In this document: positions 22,919 through 34,904 of the stretch, piece by piece
Numbering within the stretch: the stretch's first letter is position 1
Layout: each line of letters starts with the position of its first letter
The notes under the pieces: model-generated
Databases searched by the model: none
What the model was told of the DNA's origin: nothing
The model's input: only the letters and a program-made list of their open reading frames with translations
Assembly: GCA_030248295.1 (NCBI GenBank)
Contig: JASANH010000329.1
Span: 62,001 to 126,000 of the forward strand
Direction of reading: 5' to 3'
From: Mesodorylaimus sp. YZB2_4
Lineage: Eukaryota > Nematoda > Enoplea > Dorylaimida > Dorylaimidae
Length of the DNA stretch: 64,000 bases
Made by a program: the position numbers and the translations under genes

Positions 22919-25900
22919 ATGGACAAATTACCGGACAAAGTCCTCCTGCATTGTTTCTCCTATTTGAGCCATAAAGAAATTCTGAAGTGCTCACGAGTTT
23001 GCAAGAAATGGCGCACACTGGCCTACGATTCACGATTATGGCAAGTGGTCTCGTTGAGGCCGAACTTCGATGGACTGCAAGTGCGTGAATCTACACTATT
23101 CATGTTTGTATGTAGGTTCCTCCGAGTCCTTTGTCTCATGAGATTTGCAATTCTGTCAATAACCCTAAATCCTCTTAAAACTCGCCGAAAAACTACATAG
23201 TTGTAGAAATGTTTGCAAAACCAGCTGGACTGTTGCAGGTGACGAGCATTGAAACCTTACTGGCCTATATCGGTGCGCGATTCGGCCCTTCGCTAAGATT
23301 GATGGAATTGCAAACGGATTTGATAACGCCACCAGTTATTCACGAGTTGGCAAATAAGTGCCCGAATTTAGAATATTTGACATTGGGTAAGCATGGAGTT
23401 AGTTTACATTGTAAGTGTTGTAGTAGGTGTGTTTGGCCTGTGGATAAGGTAGTGTATCTGGGCCTCATACACGGAGCAGTGCTAGGCTTGCCTTGGCTGG
23501 CCGCTCGATACGCTCCTGCAGGCGAGGCTGAAACCCGTCGGGTTGATGTCTCAGGCACCTACGACGGTAACCTGCCTGGACAGTATCTTCTCCAATGTAG
23601 GGCTATTCCGCCTATTACAGTGTGCATGGATCAAAAATATGCAGTTGCATGACCATGAAGAGAGGATTTCAAAGACATTGTGCAGCCAAGGTTAGAAAGA
23701 CAGCAGTAAAAAATTAGGGTTTTATTACTGTCTATGCTTAACAGGAGAGATCTTGTTACGCCTTCTCTGGGATTTCATAGATATAATGGTGCATTATTCT
23801 ATTAATACACGAACTTGAGAGTCCCTCACTCGTAAATTCCTTCATATATTTCCCGCTTGTCACACACATTCGAGAGGCCTTTTTTGGACTCCGATGCCAG
23901 GGTAAAGCCACTGTATTGGCAGGATATAAGATCCAAATAACTAAAAGAAAAAGTTAATTGGTTTAATATTCTTGCGAGGTCATGCGTAATTGGTAGGGCC
24001 ATATATTCCTAGACAATCAAAAGTTTGCTGCCGTCTGTCATTGCACGGATAAGTACAGTATGTTGCCAGAGTAAATAGCAGGAGTATCGATCTGATCAGA
24101 TCACGGAGATCTTATGCGGTCTGATAAGATTGAGTTGGCTGACCAAAATAATACGACTTGTCAAAAATGCTAATTGATCTAAGCAATCTAACCCTGGTCT
24201 GAAAGTATGCCCTTTTCACTGATGGCCTTATCTCATCCAGAGGATTTACGGTGTACCCTGGGTATGCTTACACAGACTAGATCACAAAAAAACAAACATC
24301 TTTTATTTTTCTCCTCACAATACAGTATTGTACCCCACAAAGTTTTTAGCTGGTTTGTTCACTGTACAAGTGCCTTCTTTTAAGATTTTTCAACAGCTAT
24401 GCAACTACACGACTTCGCCGACATGCAGGTTTTTCCAGCTCGTCTCAAGTCACTCACTCTGTGCCTTTCAGAAAATATTTTCCTGGAGGGTTTTATGCGA
24501 AAGATTTACAACTTTATTAATTCATTGGAGGTTCTGCATTGCATCGGTGAGTCGGCTTTGTTGTCGCATGACATGATCAGAGCATTTGACCCAAATAGTA
24601 CATACCTAACAAGTTATTTCAGAAAAACACTGCAGTTTATCTCACTCCCCACGTCCACTAGTTGTAGCTTATTCAGCAACGTATGCATGTACATGTTGGC
24701 GGCAAAGGCCGAAATCAGGAATTACGCGGAATGCCTGACAACCACCAGGCATTACGCGACATGCCGGTAAAAAATAAATTGAGCTTTAGTAAAAAATAAA
24801 TTGAGATTAAGCCAATGAAAGACATATAACTTTATAGCTTGAACCTTTGTTTGAGTGAATGTTATTTTAATATGACTTGGTATGCAACCAGTAGAAGACC
24901 CTTACATTTTAATAGGCCAAATTAGTGGAGCAGCATATTTTATATATATTTTTTTGTCGCGTCAGAAAGTGTCCGGATCGTAATGTGTCCGGCGGACGCA
25001 CTACGACGGGTTCAGCCCCTGTCGTAATAAGTCCGGGGTCATCGAAATGTGTCCGCTTGCTTAATTAGGGAAATCAAACGAAGGACACGCCGAAAGCCTC
25101 ACAGAGAAGGTCGAATTATAAGAGAGCAAAGGCATAGCCACATTGCACTGAACCTGGAATGAGTACTGATTAATGACTTTATTTACTAATGGAATATCTG
25201 TACTGATAAGTTGTGATACATCGCCCCGTTTGACGAGCTCTTCATCAAAAGGCTTCTTAGGCATTTTAAAAACAAGAATGCTGTAACACCAGAACGCAGG
25301 AATAAGTTTTTTCTTTTGTGTACAGTGTGGTTGAGCGCAGTATATGCTACAGCAAAGTGTGAACTAGTACTGATACTAATGAGTTATTCAGAAGCATATG
25401 CTCGTATATCAATTAGTTCTGACCTGATTGCTGATTATTTATGTGTGATCTTTATCAAACACAGGGATGAATTTGGAAACCCGAGACAAGCTACAGTATC
25501 TACAGTGTAGTGGCATAACTAGATAGACATAACCAATAAAAAACTTGCAAAAGGCAAATCGTGTTGCCGTGGAGGAGAAACAATGTCTATTTTGGTCGGA
25601 CACATTACGATAGCCCCGGACATATTTCGATGGCGGACACATTACGATGGCGGACACATTACGTCATGACACCGGCGCGGCCAGGCAAAGGCTAAAATGC
25701 TCGCGAAGACTGGCGATTACGGGAGTTGCCTGAGTGACCAGGCAATACGCGGAATACCGGCTTCAGGTAATGGTCGAAGGCAATGGTGCGACGGTCACCT
25801 TGAAAACTAGGCAAACCCCGAATCAAGCATTCTACACAACGCGTTTTAAAAAATTTAAAATATCTTTGATTCAGTCTTTGTGCATTCTCGATCCATAAGC

Positions 25901-28574
25901 ATAAAACGTATGTATTGGTGCAGTAACGTACAGGATAAACGCATGGCTGATTGTACAAGAGAAGCCCTCACGCTTACTTATTACAACAGCTGGAACTTCC
26001 GTGACAGCGCCTGTTACACAACAAATTAGCCGGCTTGCATTTACATCTGTTCTTGCAGCCTCCCTTGCAATTGCATTTTTGAATACATACGTTTTATGCT
26101 TATGGATCGAAAATGCACAAAGACTGAATAAAAGGTATCTTAATTTTTTTGAAACGTGTTGTGTAGAATGCTCGATTTGGGTTTTGCCTAGTTTTCAAGG
26201 TGACCGTCGCACCATTGTCTTTGACCATTACTTGAAGCCGGTATTCCGCGTATTGCCTGGTCACCCATGCAACTCCCGTAATCGCCAGTCTTCGCGAGCA
26301 TTTCGATCTTTGCCTGACGGTGGTCAGGCTTCCGCGTAATGCGTGATTTCGGCCTTTGCCGCCAACATATACATACTTGCAGTATATATTGCTTTTATAC
26401 TTTCTAATGAAAAAATGAAAAGATTTATTAAATGACTTTCTTATGTCTTATATTATACACCAAAAATATGTATTTAAAAATTTTTTTTTACGCCAATTAC
26501 TATTTATATGCAGCTGTATTTTATATATTTATATATAACTGCATATGTGTAATAAATATATATATATGTATATATGAAATATATCTTTTATTTTATTCAT
26601 ATACATTTATACATGCATACAAAACACAAGTATATACTCGTATATCCATATTTAAAGTACATTTTTACCTTGTGTAATCACACTGCGATTTGTAGGAACC
26701 TACGAAAAAATTGAAGATGAAGAGGAAGAGGTTTATGAAACGGTAAATATTCACAAGCTCAAAGCGTATACACCTAATTTACGAGTAGTCAATTTGTGGG
26801 GTGTTGCTTTTGTGACTGATGATCACGTCGAATCGATATCATCCAATTGCGCTCATCTGGAAGCCCTTTGCGTCAATTATTGCACCAAAGTAAATGGTTC
26901 ATGCTTGAAATTGGTGTTGCAGCGATGCAAGCGCATCAAGTCAGTCTTGCTGGAGCAGTGTGGTAAGTGTGTTTTGGGGCCTCATAGAATTAACTTTTGT
27001 TACACCATTGTCTAAGTTATGTGATATCCACCCTCTGTGGGGCGGGTATCTGCACGTCAGGTGTTGGTTACAGCCGGTGTGATAAACACACTTAGCCTGT
27101 GTGTACCGTGTATGCCCTTCTGCAGACACTATGTATGTACTTACATTAGAAGGTTGAGTTGCAAGATGGGGTTTTTGTGAAAGGAACTCTAAATATTGGT
27201 GCTCATTCACTTGACCTTCTTGCAGGCTTGAATTCTAAGCACATGATGGCAGTTGAGTGGGAGAAGACTAATGTCCACGAACTGAACATCACTGCAACCG
27301 AACTAACCAGCGAGGCTCTGATCAGCATCCTTACCAGGACGCCGCAACTGAGATGGCTGAGTGCTGGCTTCTTGGAAAACTTCAATGACCAGGTTTGCCT
27401 TGCAGGAGACTTGCTTCCTTCCTACCCTCACGCAGTTTGTTCACTGTAGGTAATGGAGGCGTGGCTACAAAGTGGTGCTTGCGCAAATATGCAGTCGCTC
27501 GATTTGAATACTTGCGATTTGTTGTCCGAATCGACTCTTCTCGATTTTGTCGCTCGTTATGGCGATAATTTGGTTGGGCTTGCCCTGGGTGGACATCACA
27601 AACTGTTAGAACACTTCTGGGTGACTGTTATACCTCAGCTCGCCAATGTCAAGTAAGTGTGTTTATTGACTGGTCCTGATACACGATATGAGTGAGCACT
27701 CTAATTTATCATAAGACGCAGAAGATTGAGATGTGAATTCTTTCCTTATGCAGCATTTACAACCTAGGCAAAATCACTTTGTCGAAGTAACCCGCATATT
27801 GTTTTTCTGCCAAATTAGACAATTCAATGTCAAAATGCTCGTAACACACTCTCTGACGATCTCAAATAAACAGTTTTCTGAAACAAGATCTGAGGTGGGG
27901 TGGCACCTTCTCAGAGAGCGAATCTTGTCCATGATTATATAATCGATAAAAGCCGGACATGTTTTGAGATCATGTTCAAGTACGCCTCTGTACTAGAAAA
28001 TGTAGGTTAGGACACAGGCACACTGCGACCCAATGACGTGTCTGAGGAGAAGACTAGTACGCTGCAAAACCACCTTACACTAGTCATACCGCATGCACTC
28101 ACCTACGCCTAAATCAGTGTCCCAATGGCATAGGTGGCATGCAGTATAGAGCAGGAGTAAGTGTGAGCTGTATGACGTCTTGTGTTGTCCAATCCCTCTT
28201 CTACGGCCCCTCCACATTTCAGAATCCTAGTAATGGGCATCGAAGAAGACTGTTGCTCGAAAGTCACAGCAAAGATTCATATTGATCAATTTATCGATTG
28301 CATAGCTCAACACAGTCCACGCATCGAACGCTTGGAAATTCGTTGGGATCCAGGCACGCTGCGTTTCTCAGATAAATCATCAAAATTTATTGATATACTT
28401 CGAGTCAAATGCCTGCATATGCGTAGCTTAGTCCTCTCAGATGGTCAATACTTTGAGTCGGTCAAATCAAATTTCGAACGCGCTGATCGATTAACCGTAG
28501 TGCGGACCACGACCAATTGTCGCACCACATTGAATTCGCAGCTATCTTGTTATAAAAGTTTACTATTCAACTAA
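22919..28574 (+). CDS. F-box/leucine-rich-repeat protein
   Basis: Seven exons close in frame: 22919-23080, 23239-23386, 24385-24546, 26696-26962, 27226-27392, 27450-27652, 28223-28574, giving 486 residues. The first 54 residues are a clear F-box: LPDKVLLHCFSYLSHKEI, CSRVCKKWRTLAYDSRLW. The F-box would bind Skp1 in an SCF ubiquitin ligase. The rest is a leucine-rich-repeat-like solenoid (CPNLEYLTL, HLEALCVNYC, MQSLDLNTCDLL), with an acidic stretch EDEEEE near residue 165 and a conserved C-terminus (LRFSDKSSKFIDILRVKC, NFERADRLTVVRTTTNC). It resembles one conserved metazoan F-box/LRR protein along its whole length; I do not assign the symbol. The exon 3 acceptor was set at TTTTAAG (24384), because this restores a conserved DFST. 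The intron between exons 3 and 4 holds a nested transposon, and intron 2 holds a palindromic repeat. Confidence 0.88.
23530..23552 (-). repeat. Palindromic core, copy F, in an F-box gene intron
   Basis: GAAACCCGTCGGGTTGATGTCTC in two halves around CGTCG. The flanks from about 23415 to 23590 match copy I (58320-58555, opposite orientation), including TTTGGCCTGTGGATAAGGTA, which resembles an arginine-tRNA A box. Confidence 0.7.
24693..26368. mobile_element. Transposon with inverted ends, split by a second insertion
   Basis: The ends ATGTTGGCGGCAAAGGCCGA (24693) and its inverse (to 26368) match. The inner arms 25684-25925 and 26075-26336 are inverted copies of about 250 bases with few differences. 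The left arm is interrupted after CCAGGCA (24744-24750 region) and resumes at CCAGGCA (25681), so about 930 bases were inserted into it. No transposase frame is evident. The element lies in the intron between exons 3 and 4 of the F-box gene. Confidence 0.7.
24754..25680. mobile_element. Secondary insertion rich in TGTCCG motifs
   Basis: It interrupts the left arm of the surrounding element; CCAGGCA is present at both junctions, consistent with a 7-base target duplication. Near both edges lie repeated motifs of the form TAATGTGTCCG (24980-25050 direct, 25590-25665 inverted), which suggests inverted termini made of short repeats. No protein was recognised. Confidence 0.5.
26440..26650. repeat. 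AT-rich low-complexity tract
   Basis: Runs of TATATA and TTTATA dominate, just upstream of F-box exon 4. No coding signal. Confidence 0.7.
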
Positions 28575-28879
28575 GGAGTTTAGTTTTCATTGCTATTTCT
28601 ATTGAGCACGCGGTACGTTATGTATTTTGTGGTTATGCAAATATGCTCGCTGGTAGTTTCATCCTGTAGGTGCCTTGTCACGGAAGAATGCGCGACCCTG
28701 ATACAGGTTTATATTTTATGCTGTTATGCCTTGAATGTTTCATATAATATGTCAACAATTTGCAGTTTATGCAAATATAAGTACTAGCTTGCTGTTTCCA
28801 TAAACTTTATCACGGGATATGTGACATTTATCGCATATCGTTATACCAATCCATGACATTTATATCATCTCTACTTCGT

Positions 28880-29557
28880 CGTTAACCGTTCCGGTTTTTT
28901 CCACCGACATCTAAAGAAATCGAGGATTTTGATAAGCTACAGTATACCTGGCATAAAATACGAATATGGAGCTTACTCCAGAGGATCCAGGGTTGACCCT
29001 GTTTGCGCAATTGCTGCTTCTCCGATCGCGTTCGAACAATGGGGCCTTGGTCATCCTTAGCTAGATCTTGGTCTATTGTGCGGCTGGGAATGTTGCCAGC
29101 CTTGAACTCGGGAGTTTCATCGATCGATTCGGTTTCTTCAGAGTCTGTGTTGAAATACGGCTGGAAGGGAGAGAGGATGGTGAAGCATGAACAACTGTTA
29201 CTTCCTAGTGTGCCACCGTCAGCACTACAGCAACCACTACAGTCAGTCAGAGCGGAGTGGGTTGCTCACCAGTTTGGTATAAACTGTTTGTGGTATTAAT
29301 CCGTGCACCTTGGTTTGCGTATTCCTACTTATACCCTACATCTTACCGCTAGCATCTGCACTGTCAAATGCCATGGCAGATCTGACTACAGTATACTACA
29401 CCAGAGACGTCAGAGAAATCACCTTGAATCAAAACGAATCGCAATCTAAAAATCTAAACCGTACCTTGCTTTGTACATGACTGGCACTAAGTACCAAGAT
29501 GGCCATGATTAATAACGTGCAAGACACCCAGCCGCAATTTTCAGTTAGCATCTTCAT
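28880..29557 (-). CDS. Small secreted protein, possible peptide precursor
   Basis: Three exons close in frame: 29557-29465, 29160-28977, 28908-28880, giving 101 residues. Residues 1-30 form a signal peptide (MKMLTENCGWVSC, then TLLIMAILVLSASHVQS). The mature part has no Cys, is acidic at first (NTDSEETESIDE) and ends with a basic-flanked tail: EKQQLRK, QGQPWILWNV, GGKNRNG. A dibasic RK before QGQ and a GGK after NV could release a peptide with an N-terminal Gln and an amidated end, as in neuropeptide precursors, but the second site is not a classical dibasic one. I know no family with this motif. It is convergent with the F-box gene, 305 bases away. The splice sites (GTACGG, GTAAGC; CTTCCAG, TTCTTTAG) and phases are all consistent. 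Confidence 0.6.
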
Positions 29558-31813
29558 TTTTCTCTTCCACTGCCACTCGCGTTGGATGAATTCGAAGCTA
29601 GATAATGCAACCGCTTTGGATTAACCCGATCCCTTTTACTGGGCGTATCTTTCAGAACATAGTTGAATACCAAAAATAAAGAGAAGCTAGTGTCCTTTTT
29701 AAAGTGAGAATTTCCTCTGACTAAACAAACACCAACGGGACTAACCTTTCCAAGTTCGCGTCATATTCAAAGGAGCATAGAGCACCTACGTAATTGTTTC
29801 TTCGCCGATTAGGACGAGCTTGTTTTTGCCTCGGCCCGAGGGACCTGATTAGTGTGCTAATGAATCGCATTCAAACGCGAAACAAGTGGATCAATGTTGA
29901 TGTTGGGTCGATGCCGATGGGACTGGCAGGGTTTCGCAAAGCCGTGTGTTCGTGCATGGAAAGGGGGTTGATGAGGGATGACGATTTCGAAGAAGCTGCG
30001 TTGTGAGGGGAATGCGTGGGCAAGGTGGTTCAGGACCTCACACTGAGGCACTACTCAGCTCCCTGCGCTCATCAAACTGGCGGTTCATGCGTGGGCCAGG
30101 TACGCACCTATGTAACCTTTGGACCAATGTCATATCCTCATTCAGTCGTCGCATCCGATCACATTGATTGTGCCATGTTAAATAACTATACTTATCTATA
30201 ACATTTATATATATGTATATATATTTTATGCATATACATGTACGTATGTTGTATTATTGTATGTATTATAGCCCTCACTATATTGTAACCCCAACTTCTC
30301 GTCACACAAAGGACAAATGCTGCGCGGATTTGAGTATGTAGAGTCGCAACAACTAACAGTACACAGCGCAGGAGGCCCTCGTCATACCCATGGTCAAACA
30401 CCAGTTGGTTCAGTTGGTTAAGGCGTTGGTCCCGCATTCTTGGGCCAGCAGCACTGACTGGGAGGCCGCATTTCTGTTCCGGCTGAGGACGGCAGTTTTG
30501 TAAGCCCGTTCTCAGAGTGGGAGATTGAGTAAGTCTTGTTCTGTCCAAGTCCACGTGTAGGTCTGCAGTAAGGGGAGGACCCAGTATCATCCTGGGACGC
30601 TGGTGCTGGCACAGGATGCTCTCGTGTGGATGTGCTTCAAGTAGAGACGCACAGAGGGAAGCTTCCGTGAGAGCTGGTCACCTCACAGCCTCGCTTATCA
30701 TATCATGACTGCTGTAGACAAAGTTGGTTTTAAGTTCTGTGGGGAACTGGGGCGACATGGGGCCCAACTCACTGAACTTTTTTAAAAAATCACAAAAGGG
30801 TCTGCAATCCCGCTCCTTGTGAGTCGATTCCCAAAATATATGCAGCCCCAATGAAGAAAGTTGCCCACTCTCTCTCATGCCCCGGCCAAGTGTTTCGCCC
30901 TCGGTCGTGTATCCTCCTATACTGTACAGGTACTGCATGTGTAAGGTAGGCGATACGGTAACTCATGCAGTACCTAAGTCTTGCTGTGAGAGGGAGACAA
31001 AAACTCAACAAGTCCGTTAATCGTAAGCATCGAAGAGAAAGCTAGCGAAAGTTGAAAAACAAAAGGGTATAAATTTGGTGCGCATAATGAACTCATGCGT
31101 ATGTGCATCATTACTGTACATTCATCATCACGGCATTACTCGCACCATAACGAGTATGCGCACCTCTGATGCCCTATTGTTCGCAGTATATTATCGAGGT
31201 GGCTCGAGCCGCCTGACAACTGCGGACCAAACACGCAACCTAAGAATAAGTGCAGACCTCGGCCAACTTGGACTCCATATCCAATAAGTCCGTAAGCCCT
31301 CTACCCACCACATTCCCACTACTGCACACATGTAACACTCGTGCCGACCACGCACACCTGTTCCACTTTCCCCTTTTCTAGAATGACAAACCACCCCATC
31401 ATTCTCACTTTCGCGCTCTTCATTTCTCACCGCTCTATCAGGCGCGGAAACAGGACCATCTTGGTCGCCCATGTCAGTCGATAATCCAAATCTGGGTTGC
31501 TGCCACACTTTCATCCCCCTCCCCCCAGCCTGCGCCCGATTTGAACAACTTAGGCAAAAATCGTCTTCACACCCGAGCCCCCTTTTGTCTTTCGTTGCAA
31601 TCGAGTACCGCGTAGTCACAGAGTCGGGACTGGTGGGCAGTGGAATCAGCGATGAGAAACTTGTTTGCCCAAATTTGATGGTGCGTTAAAAAGGTGTCTC
31701 TTTCCAAGAATAGTCAGGCAATAAAGTATCGTCTTGTACAACTTTCTTTTGAGCGGCAAAAATTGAGATCAGCGGGTCATGCATTTTGTCTTGGGCCAAT
31801 AACGTCAGGTCGG
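29558..31813. other. Intergenic stretch
   Basis: No gene was recognised. It contains an AT-rich microsatellite near 30205-30260 and, near 30410-30440, an A-box-like GGTTAAGGCGTTGG, but no B box pairs with it. Confidence 0.45.
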
Positions 31814-31821
31814 TATAAAAG
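31814..31821 (+). promoter_or_regulatory. TATA box of the ZP gene
   Basis: TATAAAAG lies 79 bases before the ATG at 31893. Transcription about 30 bases downstream would exclude an upstream ATG at 31832 and leave a 5' leader of about 50 bases. Confidence 0.55.
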
Positions 31822-31892
31822 AAAGTGAGAAATGGAAAGTCAGGTATTTGACACAGCAGGATCAGAGAGTGAGAGTCGAAGTAACGACTGCG

Positions 31893-34291
31893 ATGACCAT
31901 GAAGCGTATCGTGCTCGTTTCGGCATTATCACTAATACTGGTAAGGTGAATGGCTCATCAGTTAAGTGGGTTTGCTTCTGTAGCCTAGGGCAGAGTGATA
32001 AGGCAGGCAAGACGGCTGGGAAACTGAGATACTGCAGAAGAAGCTGCGCAGTGTACGCGCCATGAATGGCAAAGCGATACGGCGTCATTGCGAGGAGCCA
32101 CAGTCAGAAATAGAGATGTTTTGTGGTTCCTTATGCCAAATAAGTCACAATGGAATTGTTATGCGACCCTGACACTCTCAAGCAGAATCTATTCTTATCA
32201 CCACCACCAGCAAATCCATTACCTTTCAGCTCATCCCATTGTCAGTTCTCGCCATCCCAATCGATAATGGTGTGGTCGGTGAGTCAGTGCCTGCATTTTC
32301 TAAACGCGCCTTATCCACTCCTTCTGTTATGCTTTTCAGGGGAGCCACAGATTGTTTGCGGTCCATCAGAGCTGTCGATCGGATTCGACGTGGAAAAGGC
32401 ATTCGAAGGTCACTTATATGTCAAGGGACACTTCGATGACAACTCGTGCAAACGGGACAACGGGAACAACACTGAGGCCAAACACGTCTCCATTACCATA
32501 CCATTCCACAGTTGTGGTGTCCAGCGTGAACGCTCGGTAAGTGGTCAGAATGATAAGATGATAAGGCTGTGATTGGGCAGATGACTCCGGCAAGTGAACC
32601 TTGCCCTTTAAAAACACTCATGACACTGATAACGTTATCACTAGGTTCAGATAGCATTTGCTCAAGTGTTACATCTTTTTCAGGCAAACCCAGTGGGTCT
32701 TCTAGTCACGGCAACAGTGGTCATTTCTTTCCATCCTCTCTTTTTGACGAAAGTAGACAGGGCTGTGAAAATCCAATGTTTCTACATGGAAGCTGGTAAA
32801 ACGGTCACTAACGAAATCGAAGTCAGGTAGGGTCTTTATCTGTTTGCCAAGCGTTATCAGCAAATCGATTCATCATCTTTTTGATTTCAGCGAGTTGACG
32901 ACCGCCCTGCGCACTGAGAACCTGCCCATGCCTGTCTGCCGGTACGAAGTGTTGGACGGTGGCCCCAATGGTCATCCCGTGCAGTTCGCTGTGATTGGTC
33001 AACAGGTCTATCACAAGTGGACTTGCGAGTCGCAGACAAGTATGCGCGCGTTGGTCCGACTGATAAGCTATCAGGGGCACAACTGGTGATTTTTCTAGCT
33101 GATATCTTCTGCGTCGTTATTCACAGCTGCTACGTGGACGACCAGCACGGCAATAATGTCCTGGTACTGGACGAGAATGGGCAAGCTATATCCCCTTGAA
33201 TTAGTCTGCTCATAACATCTCAACGCCCATTTTCAGGTGCGCTGTTGATAAATATGTGCTGAACAATTTGGAATACCTTTCCGATTTGATGGCTGGACGT
33301 GAAACGCACGTTTTCAAATTCGCTGATCGTCCAGTGGTCTTCTTCAGATGTCAGATCAAGATCCAGATCAAGGAGCCGAATGGCGAGTGCGCGGTAAGCA
33401 GAATCACCTTCCTAATTAGCTTTTAATTTCTCGCAGCATTTGTTGTGCAGAGAGTGAAATGCGCTGAGCCACAACGCGGTAAGCGTCAAGTTAGGCAGAC
33501 TGTGTCCGACACGTGTGGCGATGATGGATCAGTATGCGTCGATGTGAGCAGCCAAGAATTACCAGTCGTCGATATCGATTCTACAAAAGGTAATGGTCCT
33601 GCTGGTTTAGCCATGATTGAATGTTAGTCAAGTCAGGGGCACATAAGCTGTAAATAATCTTCAATAGATGCAGATGGATTCATTTAGTCATGAAAAAGGA
33701 GTACATTGTGACATTAGCACAGGGCATAACAGCCTAACTATCTGGTTAGGCATCTATGGTCTGGCCGGACCATAGATGCCGAGTATAAGGTGGTATTGCA
33801 GAGTAGGTACTGAAAAGCCGCACCTCACCACCGAATCTTCTCACCAGCATCACACGTTCATTCATACATACAGTATATTGCACGTGAAGTTCAGTTTTTT
33901 GTAACCCATCCGCTCGAGTATACCGACATGCATTTATAGTATAAAAAGCAAATGTGCCTTTTAAATGCCGTGTCTTGCCGCAGAGTTTTCTGGCGAATTT
34001 TCGGATGATCCCTATCAGTTAATCCCATTTCGTTCCCGCGCACGGACATCCCAGATCGGCGAAGATATTGGAGGCCAGTCGGTCATTGTTGGAAGGACAC
34101 GAAAATCTAAAGTAGATCGCACATCTGCCACTGATTCGATCGTTTGCATCCAACCATTCGGATTCGGGTTAATCCTTGCCACCCTCGTCGGATGCTGTTT
34201 GGCTTTAGGTATTGTTTTGTTGTGTTTATTATCAACTAGAAAACGTAAGAACCGTATTATAACTGTTGTAACATTACCTGAAGAGCAATGA
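31893..34291 (+). CDS. Cuticlin-like ZP-domain membrane protein
   Basis: Nine exons close in frame: 31893-31940, 32230-32278, 32340-32536, 32684-32826, 32891-33039, 33099-33180, 33237-33393, 33451-33589, 33984-34291, giving 423 residues. A signal peptide ([14 protein letters not shown]...PLSVLA) is followed by [20 protein letters not shown], the standard opening of nematode-type cuticlin ZP domains. Family landmarks follow: [79 protein letters not shown]. After the ZP domain comes a furin-type site, QRGKRQVR, then a membrane segment ([20 protein letters not shown]) and a short basic tail. Such proteins are cleaved by furin and polymerise in the apical matrix or cuticle. The intron after exon 6 uses a GC donor (GGGCAAGC at 33179). 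The introns are mostly 50-150 bases. Confidence 0.9.
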
Positions 34292-34731
34292 GACTGTGAC
34301 ATTATGACCATGTAGCACTTTTCTCTCTTCTTTCCGAGGGGTATATTTTTATTGTACCTTTGCAGGTATTGCTGTATTTGTGGAAGCTTTTGTAAACACT
34401 TTGCTGCACAGACTGGCTCGCCCTCATGCTCACATCCACATCGAAAAATAAGGAAAAGTTAGAGGAGCAACAGACCACACGGCGCTAAACAACCGCGCCA
34501 CCTGAGGTAGTTGCGGCAAAGAAACCTGTCCAAGACTTGAAACTGCGCATGGTCCTTCCAAGTGGAGCGGGTATCTATCTGACCACTCGAGCCAAGCATC
34601 TTGTTTCCACCTGATGTTTTATAAACATGTCTTCTCACACACACGACGGGCCCGCACGTATTATCTCTGTTTTCACTGAACAGCCGAGTTACTGTGCGAG
34701 AGTCGAGATGTTCTGGTAATTCTTAGCGAAA
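34292..34731. other. Spacer downstream of the ZP gene
   Basis: No coding exon was seen in these 440 bases between the ZP stop and the microprotein start. Confidence 0.4.
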
Positions 34732-34904
34732 ATGGGATTTGTTGGTAAGATTCTGTGCTTTCTGTGACGCAGTTCTGTATCAACTTGCTTTTAGGCAAAG
34801 CTGTCGGCATCGCCTTAGCACTTTTTGTACTTTTATTACTGATTGTTTTTATTTTTTATTATTTGCGACGTCGACATAGATCTGGTGGGTTAAAGGATTT
34901 TTAA
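34732..34904 (+). CDS. 40-residue single-pass membrane microprotein
   Basis: Two exons, 34732-34744 and 34795-34904, are joined across a 50-base GT-AG intron in phase 1. The product starts MGFVGKAVG, has one strongly hydrophobic helix (IALALFVLLLLIVFIFYY, about residues 10-27) and ends in a basic tail, LRRRHRSGGLKDF. The positive-inside rule puts the tail in the cytoplasm. Size and layout resemble regulatory microproteins of membrane pumps, but there is no family match. It could instead be an alternative 3' end of the ZP gene 440 bases upstream, whose own C-terminus is also a hydrophobic helix followed by RKRK. Support rests on splice signals and composition only. Confidence 0.4.
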
